Shown here: piece after piece, positions 1 through 10,899 of the stretch | Layout: each line of letters starts with the position of its first letter | How positions within the stretch are numbered: position 1 is the first letter of the stretch | NCBI GenBank assembly: GCA_013368315.1 | Contig: JAACJM010000073.1 | Location: forward strand, 248,001 to 312,000 | Source: Tetrapyrgos nigripes | Taxonomy: Eukaryota > Basidiomycota > Agaricomycetes > Agaricales > Campanellaceae | Length of the DNA stretch: 64,000 nt | Direction: 5' to 3' | Notes under the pieces: model-generated | Seen by the model: only the letters and a program-made list of their open reading frames with translations | What the model was told of the DNA's origin: nothing | Database searches by the model: none | Position numbers and translations under genes: made by a program

Positions 1-1
1 A

Positions 2-2803
2 AAAAAGAAAGACGGAAAACTACGACCAGTACAGGACTATCGTGCCCTAAACAGAGGGACCGTCAAAAACGAATACCCCCTACCGCTTATATCGGAACTT
101 GTAGATAAATTAAAAGGGGCACGGATGTTTTCCAAAATCGACCTTAGATGGGGATATAACAACGTACGCATCAAGAAGGGAGATGAATGGAAAGCGGCGT
201 TTAAAACCAACTGCGGCCTCTTTGAACCAACGGTGATGTTTTTCGGTCTTATGAACTCTCCAGCTACATTCCAAGCGATGATGAACACTCTATTCAAGGA
301 CCTGATCGACTCCAGAAAAGTCGTGATCTATATGGACGATATTCTCATATTCACGGAATCACTAGAAGAACATCGATACATGGTGAAACAAGTATTGGCA
401 CGACTCCATGATAATGATTTATACGCTAAACCGGAAAAATACACCTTCGAAACCGACTCAGTGGAGTTCCTCGGTCTTATCGTTTCACACAACACATTGG
501 CGATGGACCCAGTCAAGGTCGAGGGCGTGACCAAATGGCCGATCCCACGCAACGTCAAAGATGTACAGTCATTCCTCGGCTTCGGAAACTTTTACCGTCA
601 TTTCATACATGACTTCTCAAAAATCGCACGACCACTGTTCTATCTCACAAAAAAGGAACACCCATGGGAATGGTCCAAGGAAGCTCAAACGGCTTTCCAA
701 GCACTCAAAGATACGTTCACGACTTCACCAGTCCTTCTCATGCCTGATCATTCTAAATCATACCGAGTAGAAGTTGATGTGTCAGATTACGCTACGGGAG
801 GTATCCTGCAACAACAAGGACCGGATGGTAAATGGCATCCAGTAGCCTACCTGTCAAAAGCCTTATCTGAAACTGAACAGAATTACGACATTCACGATAA
901 AGAACTACTAGCGATCATACGTGGACTTGAAGCCTGGCGACACTACCTGGAAGGCGGACCACATACCATTGAAATCTTAACCGATCACGACAACCTTAGA
1001 TACTTCACCACCGCTCAGAAACTCAGCCGACGACAAGCAAGAATGGCCTTGTTTCTGACCAGATTCGACTTTACGCTCACCCACAAACCCGGGAACTTGA
1101 ACCGAAGTGACCCACTCTCTCGGAGAGCAGACCATAAAGAGGGGGTCAAAAACGACAACAAAGACAGGGTCTTGCTTGACCCCAGATTCTTCAGAATTCG
1201 AGCGACACAGCCAGGAACGGTAACCGCAATAGGAGATGCAGAATTGAAAAGGCGGATCAAGGAATGTCCGAAACAGGATGCTGAAGTCATAAGTGCATTA
1301 CAAACCATCTTTAACAACGGACCACGCGCTTTGGCAAAAAATCTACAGGAATGGAACTATGAAGACGGAATCGTCTTGTTCAGAGGGAAGATCTACATCC
1401 CAAACAACCAACAACTCAGATGGGACATCGTTAAAATGCATCATGACAGCCTTACTGCAGGACACCCGGGACAATTCAAAACGTACGAACTCGTCAGTAG
1501 AGAGTTCTGGTGGCCTGGTATGTCAGTATTCGTTCGTAACTATGTTGAAGGATGCGCTACCTGTCAGTTAACCAAGGCAAATAACCACCCGACGCATGTA
1601 CCGTTAATTCTGAACGAAATACCGGAACGACCCTTTGGTACCATTACAACCGACTTCATCACGGATCTACCAGAATGTGACAGCTTCAATGCAATTCACG
1701 TCACAGTCGACCGTTCAACAAAAACAGTTGTCATTTCTCCATGCAGAAAAGATATCGATAGCAATGGAACAATTGACCTATTGTTCAACAACACTTGGCG
1801 ACGGTACGGCTTGTGGGACAAAATGATATCTGACCGCGGACCTCAATTCGCAAGCCAAGTAATGAAAGGGATCTACGCTAAGTTAGGTATCACTTCAGCA
1901 CTCAGTACAGCTTATCATCTGCAAACAGATGGCGAGACAGAAAGGTTCAATCAAGAACTTGAACAATACCTTCGAACCTTGTGTAACTATCGTCAGGACG
2001 ATTGGGTTAAATACCTACCTTACGCCGAATTCTGTCACAATACCCGAATTCATTCAGCAACCGGGAAATCGCCGTTCGAACTACTCCATGGATATCTACC
2101 CCGACTCTTCCCTTCCATCAATCCGACTTCACACGTACCAAAGGTCGAAGAACGCCTCCAGAACTTAGATGCTCTTCGAGAGGAACTAAAAGCAAGTCTG
2201 GCGACAGCGGCAGAACTGATGAAAGAACAAAACAAGGACTACACGAAGGAAGGGATGACGTTTAAAGTTGGAGACAAAGTATTGCTAGACAGAAAGAATT
2301 TGAAGACAACGAGGCCGAAAGCTAAGTTGGCAAATCGTCGTCACAGACCTTTCGAAATCACTGACGTTATCAGTGAAGTCAATTACCGACTCAAATTACC
2401 GAATAGCTGGCGCATTCATCCAGTGTTCCACGCTTCACTCCTATCGCCGTACAGAGAAACCGAAGCCCACAGAGTGAACTATCCAGGAGAACCGGCTGAG
2501 TTACTTCCCAAAGACAACGAATACGATGTGGAAGCGATTCTAGATTCAAAACCAACGAGAAACCACCGGGGAGTACAATACCTTGTCAAATGGTTGGATT
2601 ACGCTGACTCAGAGAATTCATGGGAACCAGTGTCAGGATTGACGAAGGTGAAGGAGATGATCGAAACCTTCCATCAACAGCATCCAAATGCGTATCGACC
2701 CAAGAACCTGATATGCCCCGGAACAATGGTGCGCTCACTAGGAATCGCCATGGAAGACATATGGCGAAGTACCTGTGTGCTTCAAGCGAAAGCACAACTC
2801 TGA
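2..2803 (+). CDS. Ty3/gypsy Pol (RT-RNase H-integrase-chromodomain), 5' partial
   Basis: Open from the window edge, entering inside the reverse transcriptase palm. Order seen: RT with FSKIDLRWGYNN and the YMDDILIF active site (near base 330); RNase H with VEVDVSDYATGG and NYDIHDKELLAI; the integrase HHCC zinc region (HHDSLTAGHPG, then GCATCQ); the integrase core (TTDFITDLP, SDRGPQFAS); and a C-terminal chromodomain (EYDVEAILDSK, YLVKWLDY, SWEP). This order defines chromoviruses, whose chromodomain is thought to steer integration to marked chromatin. The reading frame is uninterrupted over 933 codons. Compared with element B, the protein has about 30 extra residues after the chromodomain. Confidence 0.95.
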   Translation, partial: KKKDGKLRPVQDYRALNRGTVKNEYPLPLISELVDKLKGARMFSKIDLRWGYNNVRIKKGDEWKAAFKTNCGLFEPTVMFFGLMNSPATFQAMMNTLFKDLIDSRKVVIYMDDILIFTESLEEHRYMVKQVLARLHDNDLYAKPEKYTFETDSVEFLGLIVSHNTLAMDPVKVEGVTKWPIPRNVKDVQSFLGFGNFYRHFIHDFSKIARPLFYLTKKEHPWEWSKEAQTAFQALKDTFTTSPVLLMPDHSKSYRVEVDVSDYATGGILQQQGPDGKWHPVAYLSKALSETEQNYDIHDKELLAIIRGLEAWRHYLEGGPHTIEILTDHDNLRYFTTAQKLSRRQARMALFLTRFDFTLTHKPGNLNRSDPLSRRADHKEGVKNDNKDRVLLDPRFFRIRATQPGTVTAIGDAELKRRIKECPKQDAEVISALQTIFNNGPRALAKNLQEWNYEDGIVLFRGKIYIPNNQQLRWDIVKMHHDSLTAGHPGQFKTYELVSREFWWPGMSVFVRNYVEGCATCQLTKANNHPTHVPLILNEIPERPFGTITTDFITDLPECDSFNAIHVTVDRSTKTVVISPCRKDIDSNGTIDLLFNNTWRRYGLWDKMISDRGPQFASQVMKGIYAKLGITSALSTAYHLQTDGETERFNQELEQYLRTLCNYRQDDWVKYLPYAEFCHNTRIHSATGKSPFELLHGYLPRLFPSINPTSHVPKVEERLQNLDALREELKASLATAAELMKEQNKDYTKEGMTFKVGDKVLLDRKNLKTTRPKAKLANRRHRPFEITDVISEVNYRLKLPNSWRIHPVFHASLLSPYRETEAHRVNYPGEPAELLPKDNEYDVEAILDSKPTRNHRGVQYLVKWLDYADSENSWEPVSGLTKVKEMIETFHQQHPNAYRPKNLICPGTMVRSLGIAMEDIWRSTCVLQAKAQL

Positions 2804-3075
2804 GGAGAAACACTGTTACGAACCGTTGGTATTCTATGCCCTCCTTCACACCCCACTCGGCAATCGAGCTCAGACTTTTGTCATCATTCATCGATCGCAT
2901 TCCCTCGTTAACAGCGTCTACTGTCAAACCCGTCTCCGATGATAACCTGACCGATTAGTTAACATTTACACCATACAAACCAACAACTATAAAAGATCCC
3001 TTTCCACAACGGAGAACTACAGAACATCATCCACCGCTACCAGTCAAACAACAATCACCCACACTTTCGTCAGCA

Positions 3076-3609
3076 ATGTCTACCACTTCCTCCACCGACA
3101 CCATCGCTCATACCGCACACCCAACCAACAGGGGACGGTGCACCTACGGGAAACGCTCAGGACAGCAATGTCGACTCTCAAAACAACACGCAGGACCTCA
3201 TAACGGGTGTCAACACTGCGCATGGGGAGGAGAGGATGGACCAGGGCGATGTAGATTGGGTAGAGGACATAGCGCTAGATGCATAGTGCAGTGGACATCC
3301 CTACGTGCGGAACACAAAGGGAACCTTGGATGGGGCAACGGCAGTATATGGGGAGCACACATCACCCTGCAATATGATAATGACGATGGAGGGAATGGAG
3401 CAGGCTGGGGTACAGCAACCGACATGACGGGATGGGGGGACTTAACAGATTGGAACGATCCCAGGTGGAATGCTACATACTACACGACAGGAGGGGACAG
3501 CTTAGTGAAGTACTGGCCGAGTCAGGGAGACGTGGACAGGCGACTTCGCGAACAATGGGCGAAGCACTGGAAAAATAGCCTGCCGAGCTCCAGTGAAAGC
3601 TCGTCCTAA
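3076..3609 (+). CDS. Extra Cys/His/Trp-rich ORF (ORF3) of gypsy element A
   Basis: A 177-residue ORF lies between pol and the 3' LTR, and its stop codon directly abuts the purine tract. I recognise no family. The N-terminal half carries C-x-Y-G-x-R-S-G-x2-C-R-L, then H-x-G-x-H and C-x2-C, then CRLGxGHxARC, which looks like one or two zinc-binding modules. The middle is rich in Gly-Trp (LGWGN, GWGT, TGWGD), and the tail is charged and ends in a serine run. Element B has a homologue at the same place (10900-11436) of nearly the same length, which argues that this is a real third gene rather than chance. The position matches that of env in retroviruses, but no signal peptide or membrane segment is visible, so an envelope role is unlikely. 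Confidence 0.72.
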   Translation: MSTTSSTDTIAHTAHPTNRGRCTYGKRSGQQCRLSKQHAGPHNGCQHCAWGGEDGPGRCRLGRGHSARCIVQWTSLRAEHKGNLGWGNGSIWGAHITLQYDNDDGGNGAGWGTATDMTGWGDLTDWNDPRWNATYYTTGGDSLVKYWPSQGDVDRRLREQWAKHWKNSLPSSSESSS

Positions 3610-3620
3610 AAAGGGGGTAA

Positions 3621-4135
3621 TGTCATGAATCGTCTCCCGTCTATTCATTTCCTTTCTATTCTTTTCCCTTTACTACCTATTTCCCACTTTAACCCCATAA
3701 AACATCAACCATTTCTCATCATCGTCTATAGTTACCATCTCTACAGATCTATGACTCACACTCTTATCTCCCCCGATTCTTATTTCCATAGACATTCTCA
3801 CTGTCAATCATTCCTTACGATCTAGTACCTTCATCTATCCATATTTAACTCATTACTCTCTCGCCCTTGACACTTCCACACGATACCGTCTATTATTACT
3901 TACTCTTTCCCATCTTTTCATATTTTACTTATATACCTGTGATCCTTGTAACCTATTCCTCAGTTCGTTCACTTCGTCTCCGCTCCGTACTTTCACTATG
4001 CAGTGTAGAGCCTAGTCAGCTTACTCTCTTTATCTCTCTATCTCTCTACCTCTTTTGATCAATCTATTCTCTTGTAACCGGCTTTCTCGTATTGTGTGAC
4101 TTGGGTGGCTATTGAGTGTACCAACGATCTTGACA
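3621..4135 (+). repeat. 3' LTR of gypsy element A
   Basis: It starts TGTCATGAATCG right after the purine tract and ends CTTGACA, with the TG...CA termini usual for LTRs. The same two ends bound both LTRs of element B in inverted orientation. It is 515 bp, against 474 bp in B. The interior is pyrimidine-rich, which produces short spurious ORFs. Confidence 0.9.
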
Positions 4136-4903
4136 GATACTTCACAAAGGCTTGATGAGAAAACAACTTTCACTTGCTCGATTACAACTGGCTTCTAATC
4201 CAATTGCAACAAGCTTTCTTTCCTTCTTGCAGACAGCTACTTACCCACTAGGAGCTTGGACCAGTCATATCCAACAACCTTCTGTCTCTACTGCTTCAAG
4301 ATGATCAATGCAAGATACAGCTTGTCAACCACTCACAATTATAATGCATGTGCAAGTAATCACTCCATTTGAAACACCCTTATGAAGCATCCTCAGGAGG
4401 GTGAACATGGAGATATGAACACCTTGAATGATAGTTTGGATGATTGTGCTTGAACAGAAAGATCTAGAGATGTAGAAGAAGAATTAATCTTGGGGAAGAT
4501 CCTGATGCACTGTGCACATCATCTCAAACATTGCTTCCAAGGATTTATCCCAACATCGAAATGCGAGATGTACTACAAGTACCATTTTCATTGACCTTTC
4601 ACTAGTGCTGAGCAGCAGTCTTTAGCCCATGATCATCCCTTGAGCTGAACACTGGATGTGCCAACCTAGCCTGATGGAAGCCTGCCCTTAAGTGGTGATG
4701 ATGATAAGGCATCAACCAAATACAATTAATTATGATTGAAATTACCATTATAATTACAGATCCCTGTAATCGACCACTAACTGATTACTGAGGGGTAGTT
4801 AATTAGTTCAACATATGGAGTACTGAGAGTGTACAATTATTCAGAACTGTCTTCAAAAGTTCTGTACTTCTTACTCTCTTGATCCTTCTCCAATGACAAC
4901 CAC
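4136..4903. other. Intergenic, no gene recognised
   Basis: 768 bp between the gypsy A LTR and the copia LTR. I see no ORF with family features and no RNA gene. The last five bases (ACCAC, 4899-4903) are the left target duplication of the copia element. Confidence 0.6.
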
Positions 4904-5138
4904 TAATAGACTTAGGTTATCTTAGCGAATAGTCTTAGCGAGAGTCACAAAGTGGGGGGTAAGAGTGTGCGAACGTATCTCGCTTGACTCTCAAGTATAT
5001 ATCATTAATCAGAGTAGTATAATAATATAAATAGTCTAAGTATATCCGTATAATCATTTGACCGTATGTCCGCAGTACCTGATTGATGCTGTATGCATAA
5101 TAGCTTAGTAACTTGATCATTATCATTTAATTCCAACA
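4904..5138 (-). repeat. Copia 3' LTR
   Basis: Left boundary of the element on the plus strand (downstream LTR in element orientation). In element orientation it starts TGTTGGAATT. The adjacent purine tract GAAGGGGAG (5139-5147, read on the minus strand) is the expected primer for plus-strand DNA synthesis. Confidence 0.95.
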
Positions 5139-5145
5139 CTCCCCT

Positions 5146-5805
5146 TCAAGCGGATATCCCTAGTAATCGGGAGAAATGCTTGATCTTATCAGCGGAGAGA
5201 GCTTTCGTAAGTATATCCGCAAGTTGATCATTAGTTGACACATGTTTAACTCGTATGTATCGTTGATGTATCCGATCAGTAAGGAAGTTTTTGCGGATAT
5301 TGAAATGCTTAGTTCTCTGAGTATGTTGTTCTTCAGGAGCACGTATAATTGCCAAAGTAGATGCACTATCTGAGTTGATAAGTACTGGCTCCTGTTCGGT
5401 ATTTAGAATTTCTTCTATAAAACCTTTCAAATAAATAGCTTCTTGTGAGGCATGTGCGAGTGCGCAAAGTTCAGCCTCAGTAACTGATAAAGTTACCAGT
5501 GTGCCTCGTTTACTTGACCAAGAAATAAGCGATTCAGCAAATTTGAATGCATAGCCCATGATTGGTTTATTGCCATACGTGGACATACCATCAGAGTCGG
5601 CAAATCCATAAGTAGAAGTAATAGTAGGGCTCCCTAGGTTGAGCCAGTAATCGCAAGTTCCTTTTAGATAAAGATAGCATTGTTTAGCTGCAGCATAATG
5701 CTCTTCACCTGGATCATTAAGGTATCTTGCTAGTTGACCAGTACAATATGCAATGTCTGGCCTAGTACAGTCAGCGACATATTGTAAACCACTGACTAGT
5801 GACAT
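5146..5805 (-). pseudogene. Copia pol fragment: RT C-terminus and RNase H
   Basis: 219 residues beginning at the copia MSLVSGLQYVADCTRPDIAY block at the end of RT. The RNase H domain follows (FADSDGMSTYGNKP, LSVTEAELCALAHASQEA, INSDSASTLAI, KHFNIRKNFL, VSTNDQLADILTK). The reading frame is lost upstream by a small indel at about 5835-5850, which separates it from the main RT ORF. This piece itself is uninterrupted to the natural stop, which lies just before the purine tract. Confidence 0.9.
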
Positions 5806-5978
5806 ATAGTGTTTAATAGCAGCGGCGTCCCGTTGCGGTTCACTCCAGGTCTAGGGCTAAGATTTTGCCCGGGTAGCATAGGTGTACGGCGTGCATGTAA
5901 TTGGTCAAAATTGTATCGTTTGAGAATATTCTCAATGTAATGTTTCTGACGGAGTTTAATAGTATGATTATTCCTATC

Positions 5979-7427
5979 TCATTGAATTTCCATACCGAGA
6001 ATCCAGTGGATTTCTCCACCGTCAGTGACTTGGACGTGTCCACTAAGTGCAGTAATGAAAGCTTGTGCAGTAGCTTTGTTGATAGTACATAAAGTAATGT
6101 TATCGACGTGACAAGATAGTATTAAAATGAGTTTATTCTCATGATATTGGTAGAATACCGCATTATCGTAAGTAGACTTCTTAAGTCCTAGTAACTTTAT
6201 GAGAATATTGCATAATTTTTCATACCATCGACGACCAGCTTGTTTCAACCCATATAGAGTCTTTCTGAGTTTAAGTACGTAGCCTTCAGGTAAGTTAGGT
6301 AGTAAATTACCTGGAGGTGGACGAAGGTATAATGTTTCCTCGTCAGTAACGTTTCCGTAAAGATAGGCAGATTTAATATCAATCTGAGTAGTTTCATAGT
6401 CTAATGAAGCTGCAAGAGCAAGTATAAAACGTGTACTGCTCATGCGTGCTACAGGGGCAAAGATATCATTTGCATAGTAATCAATGCCTTCTTGTTGACT
6501 AAAGCCTTGTGCTACTAGTCTAGATTTCAATTTGGTCTGTTTGCCAAGTTCGTACTTAGTTTTGTAGACAAATCTGGAACCAATGATATTCGCATCAGCA
6601 GGAGGTTTGACGTATTCCCAGGTTCCTAGACTTTCTAGAGATTCTATCTCAGCTTTCATGGAATCAAACCATGCATCACGTTGTGGATGATTGAGTACAT
6701 CCTTAAATGAAATTGGATCGCCAACGTTATCAGTGTAGTAAACATTGAATTCTGTTAAGAAGAAAGCAATGTTTTGTTCAACTTCATCGTAAAGTAAACC
6801 TCTGGCTTCTTGGATCCTTTTTGATCGTCTTGGGCCAGGTTGTTTAGTTTCGTCTTCGTCGACATCCATTGGTTCAGGTTCGTGTTCCTGAGAAGTTGGA
6901 GTTTCATTTGTATTTTCTTCTGTAGTTTCTAATGGTTCTTGATTTTTGTTTTGTAACTCCCCTTCAACTTGCGATTTGGACGTTAAGAATTGCAAGTTGC
7001 GTTCTACATTCACTTTAGTACCAAAGTAGACATAATGGCCTTTTGAATGATCGTCAAAGCCTAACCAAACTCCACGTTTTCCTTTAGGAGTTAGTTTACT
7101 AGTTCTTGCTTCGTCATATACAATGCAAGGTGTACCAAAGCTATGTAGATTGTCTAAGTTTGCGTTAACACCGTAACGTTTAAAATAGGGAGTTTGCATT
7201 TTTAATGCAGTTTTCGGAGATCTATTAAGTATGTACATAGTATAAAGTCCTGCATGCCACCATAAACGATTAGGTAGTTTTCCAGTATGCAGATTAACAC
7301 GAATACCATTCATGATATGTTGATGTATGTTTTCAGCGACTCCATTTTGCTGAGGTGTGTCATGAACTGTATAACGTGCAATTGTACCTTGTGCTTTCAG
7401 GTAGTTTTTGAATGCACCCGAAGTCAA
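5979..7427 (-). pseudogene. Copia pol fragment: integrase C-terminus and RT
   Basis: 482 residues: the end of the integrase core (HDTPQQNGVAE, the Glu-containing motif), a linker rich in Glu/Thr, then RT (FVYKTKYE, RLVAQGFSQQEGIDY, IDIKSAYLYG). The second half of the RT active site reads HVDN where the family has two aspartates, so a catalytic residue is lost (GAC to AAC). The ORF ends at TGA 5979-5981. The frame continues past it with family-like sequence, so this is a point nonsense mutation, probably from CGA. Upstream it is joined to the Gag ORF only after a one-base frameshift near 7505-7520. Confidence 0.92.
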
Positions 7428-9427
7428 TACGGCATCGTTGTCTGATTGTAGAATTTTAACTTTGATACCATATTGCGTAAATAGTTCAGTAGTAAATGTA
7501 ACCCATTGGGTATATTGTAAGCTTCGTCTTTTGTTTTAAGTGGAGATAATATTAACCAACGCGTACAGTCGTCGACGATGGTTAACCAGTATTTGTAGCC
7601 TTCAATAGAGGCAGTTCGTAATGGACCAAATATATCAATATGAAAATGGTCTCCGAAGTTTTCTGCTAATTCTGAAGTACGTTGTTTTGGAACAGAAAGT
7701 CTATGTATATTATTGATGATGCAGTCTTCGCATTGAGTTTCTGTCCAATCATCAATAATGATTGTAATAATAGATTTATCTGTTTTTAGTAATGTTTTTA
7801 GATTTGTATAACTCATATGACCAATCTGTTTGTGAAGTTCATATAAACTTAAAGTAGCAACGTTATCACTCAATTTTTTAGTTGTGATGGAGTAAAGTTT
7901 GGCGCTCTCATGTATAACGCCAATGAAATTGTCCTTGTCATTCCGTATTATACATAAATGATCATGAAAAGTAAAAGTATAGTCCGCTTTTTGTGAAATA
8001 CTGATTAAAGTAAACAGAAGTTTTGAGTTATAGTATACATTTTTAAGAGTGATCGATGAAGACTCACCATTGTCCTTCCTAACTTCTACCCGCATATCGC
8101 CTGCTAATCGAAGATTTAGATGCTCTGAATTGGCAACAGTTAAAGTTATGACAGGCATAGTATGAACGTTAAAAAGTAAGTTAAGATACGGTGTACAGTG
8201 TATAGTAGCACCAGAATCAATGATATGCGTATGATCTTGGTCAGAGATCGTGGTAAAAGCAGGTAGGGAAATATGATGACTCACCGGAGTCTCTGAGTCT
8301 TCCATCTCAACGTCGCCCGAAGAAATCGACTGTACCCAGTCCGATTGCAAAGTTGACGTAGTCGCAATTTGAGAAGAAGAAGACGCAGGCATGGAGATGG
8401 CAACTGATGCATTCTCCTTGGTCTTGCCTTTGTTGGATTGTTTAGTAATCCCTTTCTTCTTCATAGCTTCTTTGGACTTTTCAGTCCACGGTTCTGGGCA
8501 CGTCTGGGTTGTATGACCCATCTTGTTGCAGTTGAAGCACTTCCGATCCTTTTTCCCATCAGAAGGCTTCTGGTACGGCGTTGCAGCGTTAGCGCGTTCC
8601 CCTTTTGACTTGTCCGATCGTTGAGCACCACCTTGACTAGTGCTACCAGACTTCTTGTCGGACTTTTTCGAAGGATACGTTCGAGCATTGCTCAAACGAT
8701 AGTTAGTGAATTCCTTCTTTAGTTGCGCAATGAGGTCGACGGCTCTGTATACGGGTTTCTCCCCTTCAGCTGCAGTAGTGGCATCCCATGTAGCTGCAGC
8801 TGCATCCACAGTTGCTTCGTAAGAACTGCGAACAAAGTGATAGTGTGGAGGAATAATCCCCACTAGAGCTGAGTAAAAGACTTGATCTGAGACATCTATG
8901 TCTCTCTTCTTGATAGAAGCCCACAGATCCTGAGCTTCGTCGAGGAGCTTATCAAACTCCCAGACTGGTTTACGTAAGTTGAAGAGTTTCCACAGCTCGT
9001 TAGACTCTTGAACTGTGGATGAAGGGTCGAAACGTTGCTTGAGCTTCTTGATAAGCTCTATCGCATCCGACTCTTCGATGTAGTGGATCATGATTTTATC
9101 ATCAATCTTGCCTGTAATAGCGTTAAAACAGGCTAGTTTGACAGTATTACCAGGATGTAACCCGGAACTTTTAAAGTGTTGGTGACGAATCACCCGTAAA
9201 GCGTTATTAACGCGGAAGTACCACATCTTCCAATTCTCACTGCCAGTAAGAACTGTCAGGGAATCAAAAGCTTTGTTGATGTCGCTGAGCGGCATCACGT
9301 AGTTAGGGTTTGTATTTTCGGGCATAGATAATGCGACCGACGAAGTAGGGGTAGATGGAGGAGATGATGATGGAGTAGGGACAGTATCCCGGACATCAGT
9401 CCTAGTATTTTTGCCAGCATCAGACAT
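7424..9427 (-). pseudogene. Copia Gag-protease-integrase ORF
   Basis: 667 residues. Gag occupies roughly 1-290. A CCHC zinc knuckle (CFNCNKMGHTTQTC) lies at 297-310. The aspartic protease active site DSGAT is near residue 404. The integrase zinc region (HKQIGHMSYTNL, then CEDC) and the start of the integrase core (HIDIFGPL, IVDDCTRW) follow. The last 30 or so residues are out of frame: a one-base difference in the CCC run near 7510 diverts translation to a stop, while the true continuation lies in the next ORF. Confidence 0.93.
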
Positions 9428-9690
9428 AATGGGATCAAGTGCGAATGGAAGAGGGTTTTGGAAGAGAGGATCAGGTGGTTGTGCTTGCGAAGTAGATGAT
9501 ACGGGCGGAGTAGGAGTTTGGGTACCAGAGGGGTGTGCACTAGAGTGGCAACTGGTAGTAGGAAGTGGGATATCTGGAGCTGATCCTTGAGATCAAGTTT
9601 GTCGACTAGTCATATACTAGTCCAGGAACAGAGTACGAGTAGAGAGTAAAGCAGAGTAGAACAAGTGTTTATCGAAGTTATAGCAAGCTA

Positions 9691-9706
9691 GTCGGGGCCC
9701 ATAACC
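9691..9706 (-). promoter_or_regulatory. Copia primer binding site (initiator tRNA-Met type)
   Basis: Directly inside the upstream LTR the minus strand reads GGTTATGGGCCCCGAC. The first 12 bases equal the primer site of Drosophila copia, which pairs with an internal half-molecule of initiator tRNA-Met. This supports both the LTR boundary and the priming mode. Confidence 0.8.
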
Positions 9707-9941
9707 TAATAGACTTAGGTTATCTTAGCGAATAGTCTTAGCGAGAGTCACAAAGTGGGGGGTAAGAGTGTGCGAATGTATCTCGCTTGACTCTCAAGTA
9801 TATATCATTAATCAGAGTAGTATAATAATATAAATAGTCTAAGTATATCCGTATAATCATTTGACCGTATGTCCGCAGTACCTGATTGATGCCGTATGCA
9901 TAATAGCTTAGTAACTTGATCATTATCATTTAATTCCAACA
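9707..9941 (-). repeat. Copia 5' LTR
   Basis: Upstream LTR in element orientation, 235 bp, nearly identical to 4904-5138 (visible differences at the C/T in GCGAAC/TGTAT and in GATGC/TGCC/TGTATG). It is followed on the plus strand by the right copy of the ACCAC target duplication. Confidence 0.95.
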
Positions 9942-10319
9942 ACCACGACCCAAATCTCTAGAACTACTGTGACATACTCCTCTGTGACTGCTCTGTTTTT
10001 GACCTCAAAACCTTTCCTAGCTCTGTTCTGAGTTGCAACTATTCCTACTACATCTGACTCCCTCCTCTTTGTTTTTTTTGGGGTTAAAGTTTGTTTAATG
10101 AAGTCTAATTGTGCAGGGAATGACAACTTATTGGAATGGGTTTCCACTCAACCTATTCCAACAGTTCAGGAGAAACGTGTATCCTATGCAATACATGTTT
10201 CAATGATTGGATTGTGCTACACATCTCACAACAAGTATATCTCAAGAAGTGTGGTTCAATGTCCTCACTCTCATTGCTTTCTCCCCCCAAGGACGCTTGG
10301 GCCTTTGCCTTTATTCTGT
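9942..10319. other. Spacer between copia and the DIRS-like remnant
   Basis: No gene can be supported. Short ORFs occur on both strands without family signatures. It could be an eroded upstream part of the DIRS-like element that resumes at about 10320, but I cannot align it. Confidence 0.4.
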
Positions 10320-10409
10320 TAGCAAACCCACCTTCTGATGCTTTTTGATGTTCTCAGCATCTCTCACAAGGAACTGAAGCAAGAGTGGGGCCTCTCATTG
10401 GTCATCACT
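10320..10409 (+). pseudogene. DIRS-like reverse transcriptase remnant, left fragment
   Basis: Reading LLMLFDVLSISHKELKQEWG and then LVITG, this matches the stretch just before the conserved GFxxDPNAMTITLP block of DIRS/tyrosine-recombinase-type fungal retroelements. The frame continues across the gypsy B insertion: the ITG codons at 10402-10412 run on as GFFIDPNAMTITLP at 19805 onward, once one copy of the GGCTT target duplication is discounted. Confidence 0.7.
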
Positions 10410-10414
10410 GGCTT

Positions 10415-10888
10415 TGTCAAGAACGTTGTCACTTAGCCTAACCACCCAAGTCACACAATGGACAGATAGATTTGGCAGGTTACAATGAGATGAGATAGAG
10501 AAGGGATAATGGAAACGAAAGGGATCGAGTAGCTGACTATGCTCGACACTGCACTGTACTAGGAGCGGAGTGGAGACGAAGTGAACAGACTAAGGAATCT
10601 AGCTACGAGATCTAAGATATATATAAGAGAGAAATGAATATGTGGGAATGTCCGTGGAGCTTAGGGATCGGAGGAAATAAGAATGTGAGTCAAGTAAAGA
10701 AGTATATAAGTGAGAATGTCCATGGAGATAAAGGGAGCGGAGAAGTGAGTCATAGATTGGGATGGACGATGGTGAGAAGTAATTAGTGTTTATGGGTTTA
10801 TGGAAGATGATAGAACAGTGAATAGAAGTGAATAGGTAGTAGAAGGAAATGAAGGGTGAATGAAGGAGGCAGGAGGCGATTCATGACA
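10415..10888 (-). repeat. Gypsy B 3' LTR (474 bp, uninterrupted)
   Basis: Plus strand starts TGTCAAGAACG and ends GATTCATGACA. It differs from the other LTR at only a handful of positions. It supplies the empty site for the mariner insertion: GATATATATAAGAGAG at about 10614-10629. The adjacent G-rich purine tract (10889-10899, minus strand) precedes it in element orientation. Confidence 0.96.
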
Positions 10889-10899
10889 CTACCCCCCCT

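Larger units (their letters stand above)
1..4135 (+). mobile_element. Ty3/gypsy chromovirus 'A', 3' part
   Basis: Right-hand part of an LTR retrotransposon. It contains pol (RT to chromodomain), an extra ORF, a purine tract (about 3608-3618) and a 515-bp 3' LTR ending in TTGACA at 4135. The 5' LTR, gag and protease lie off the left edge. It is a close relative of element B at 10415-19804: the pol proteins align over their whole length, the extra ORF is shared, and the LTRs share TGTCATGAATCG at one end and CTTGACA at the other. No break is visible in the part present, so it may be the better preserved copy. The expected target duplication (GATAC, 4136-4140) cannot be tested because the left end is missing. 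Confidence 0.93.
4904..9941 (-). mobile_element. Ty1/copia retrotransposon, full length but broken
   Basis: Two 235-bp LTRs (4904-5138 and 9707-9941) differ at only about two positions and are flanked by a 5-bp target duplication ACCAC (4899-4903 and 9942-9946). The internal region on the minus strand reads Gag, protease, integrase, RT, RNase H, which is the copia order. A primer binding site and a purine tract lie at the correct inner LTR borders. The polyprotein is broken by two frameshifts and one stop codon, so the copy is recent but not autonomous. Confidence 0.96.

Noticed and set aside
9926..10147. 73-codon minus-strand ORF overlapping the copia LTR end
   Set aside because: It begins outside and ends inside the LTR border, so it cannot predate the insertion as one gene; no motif.
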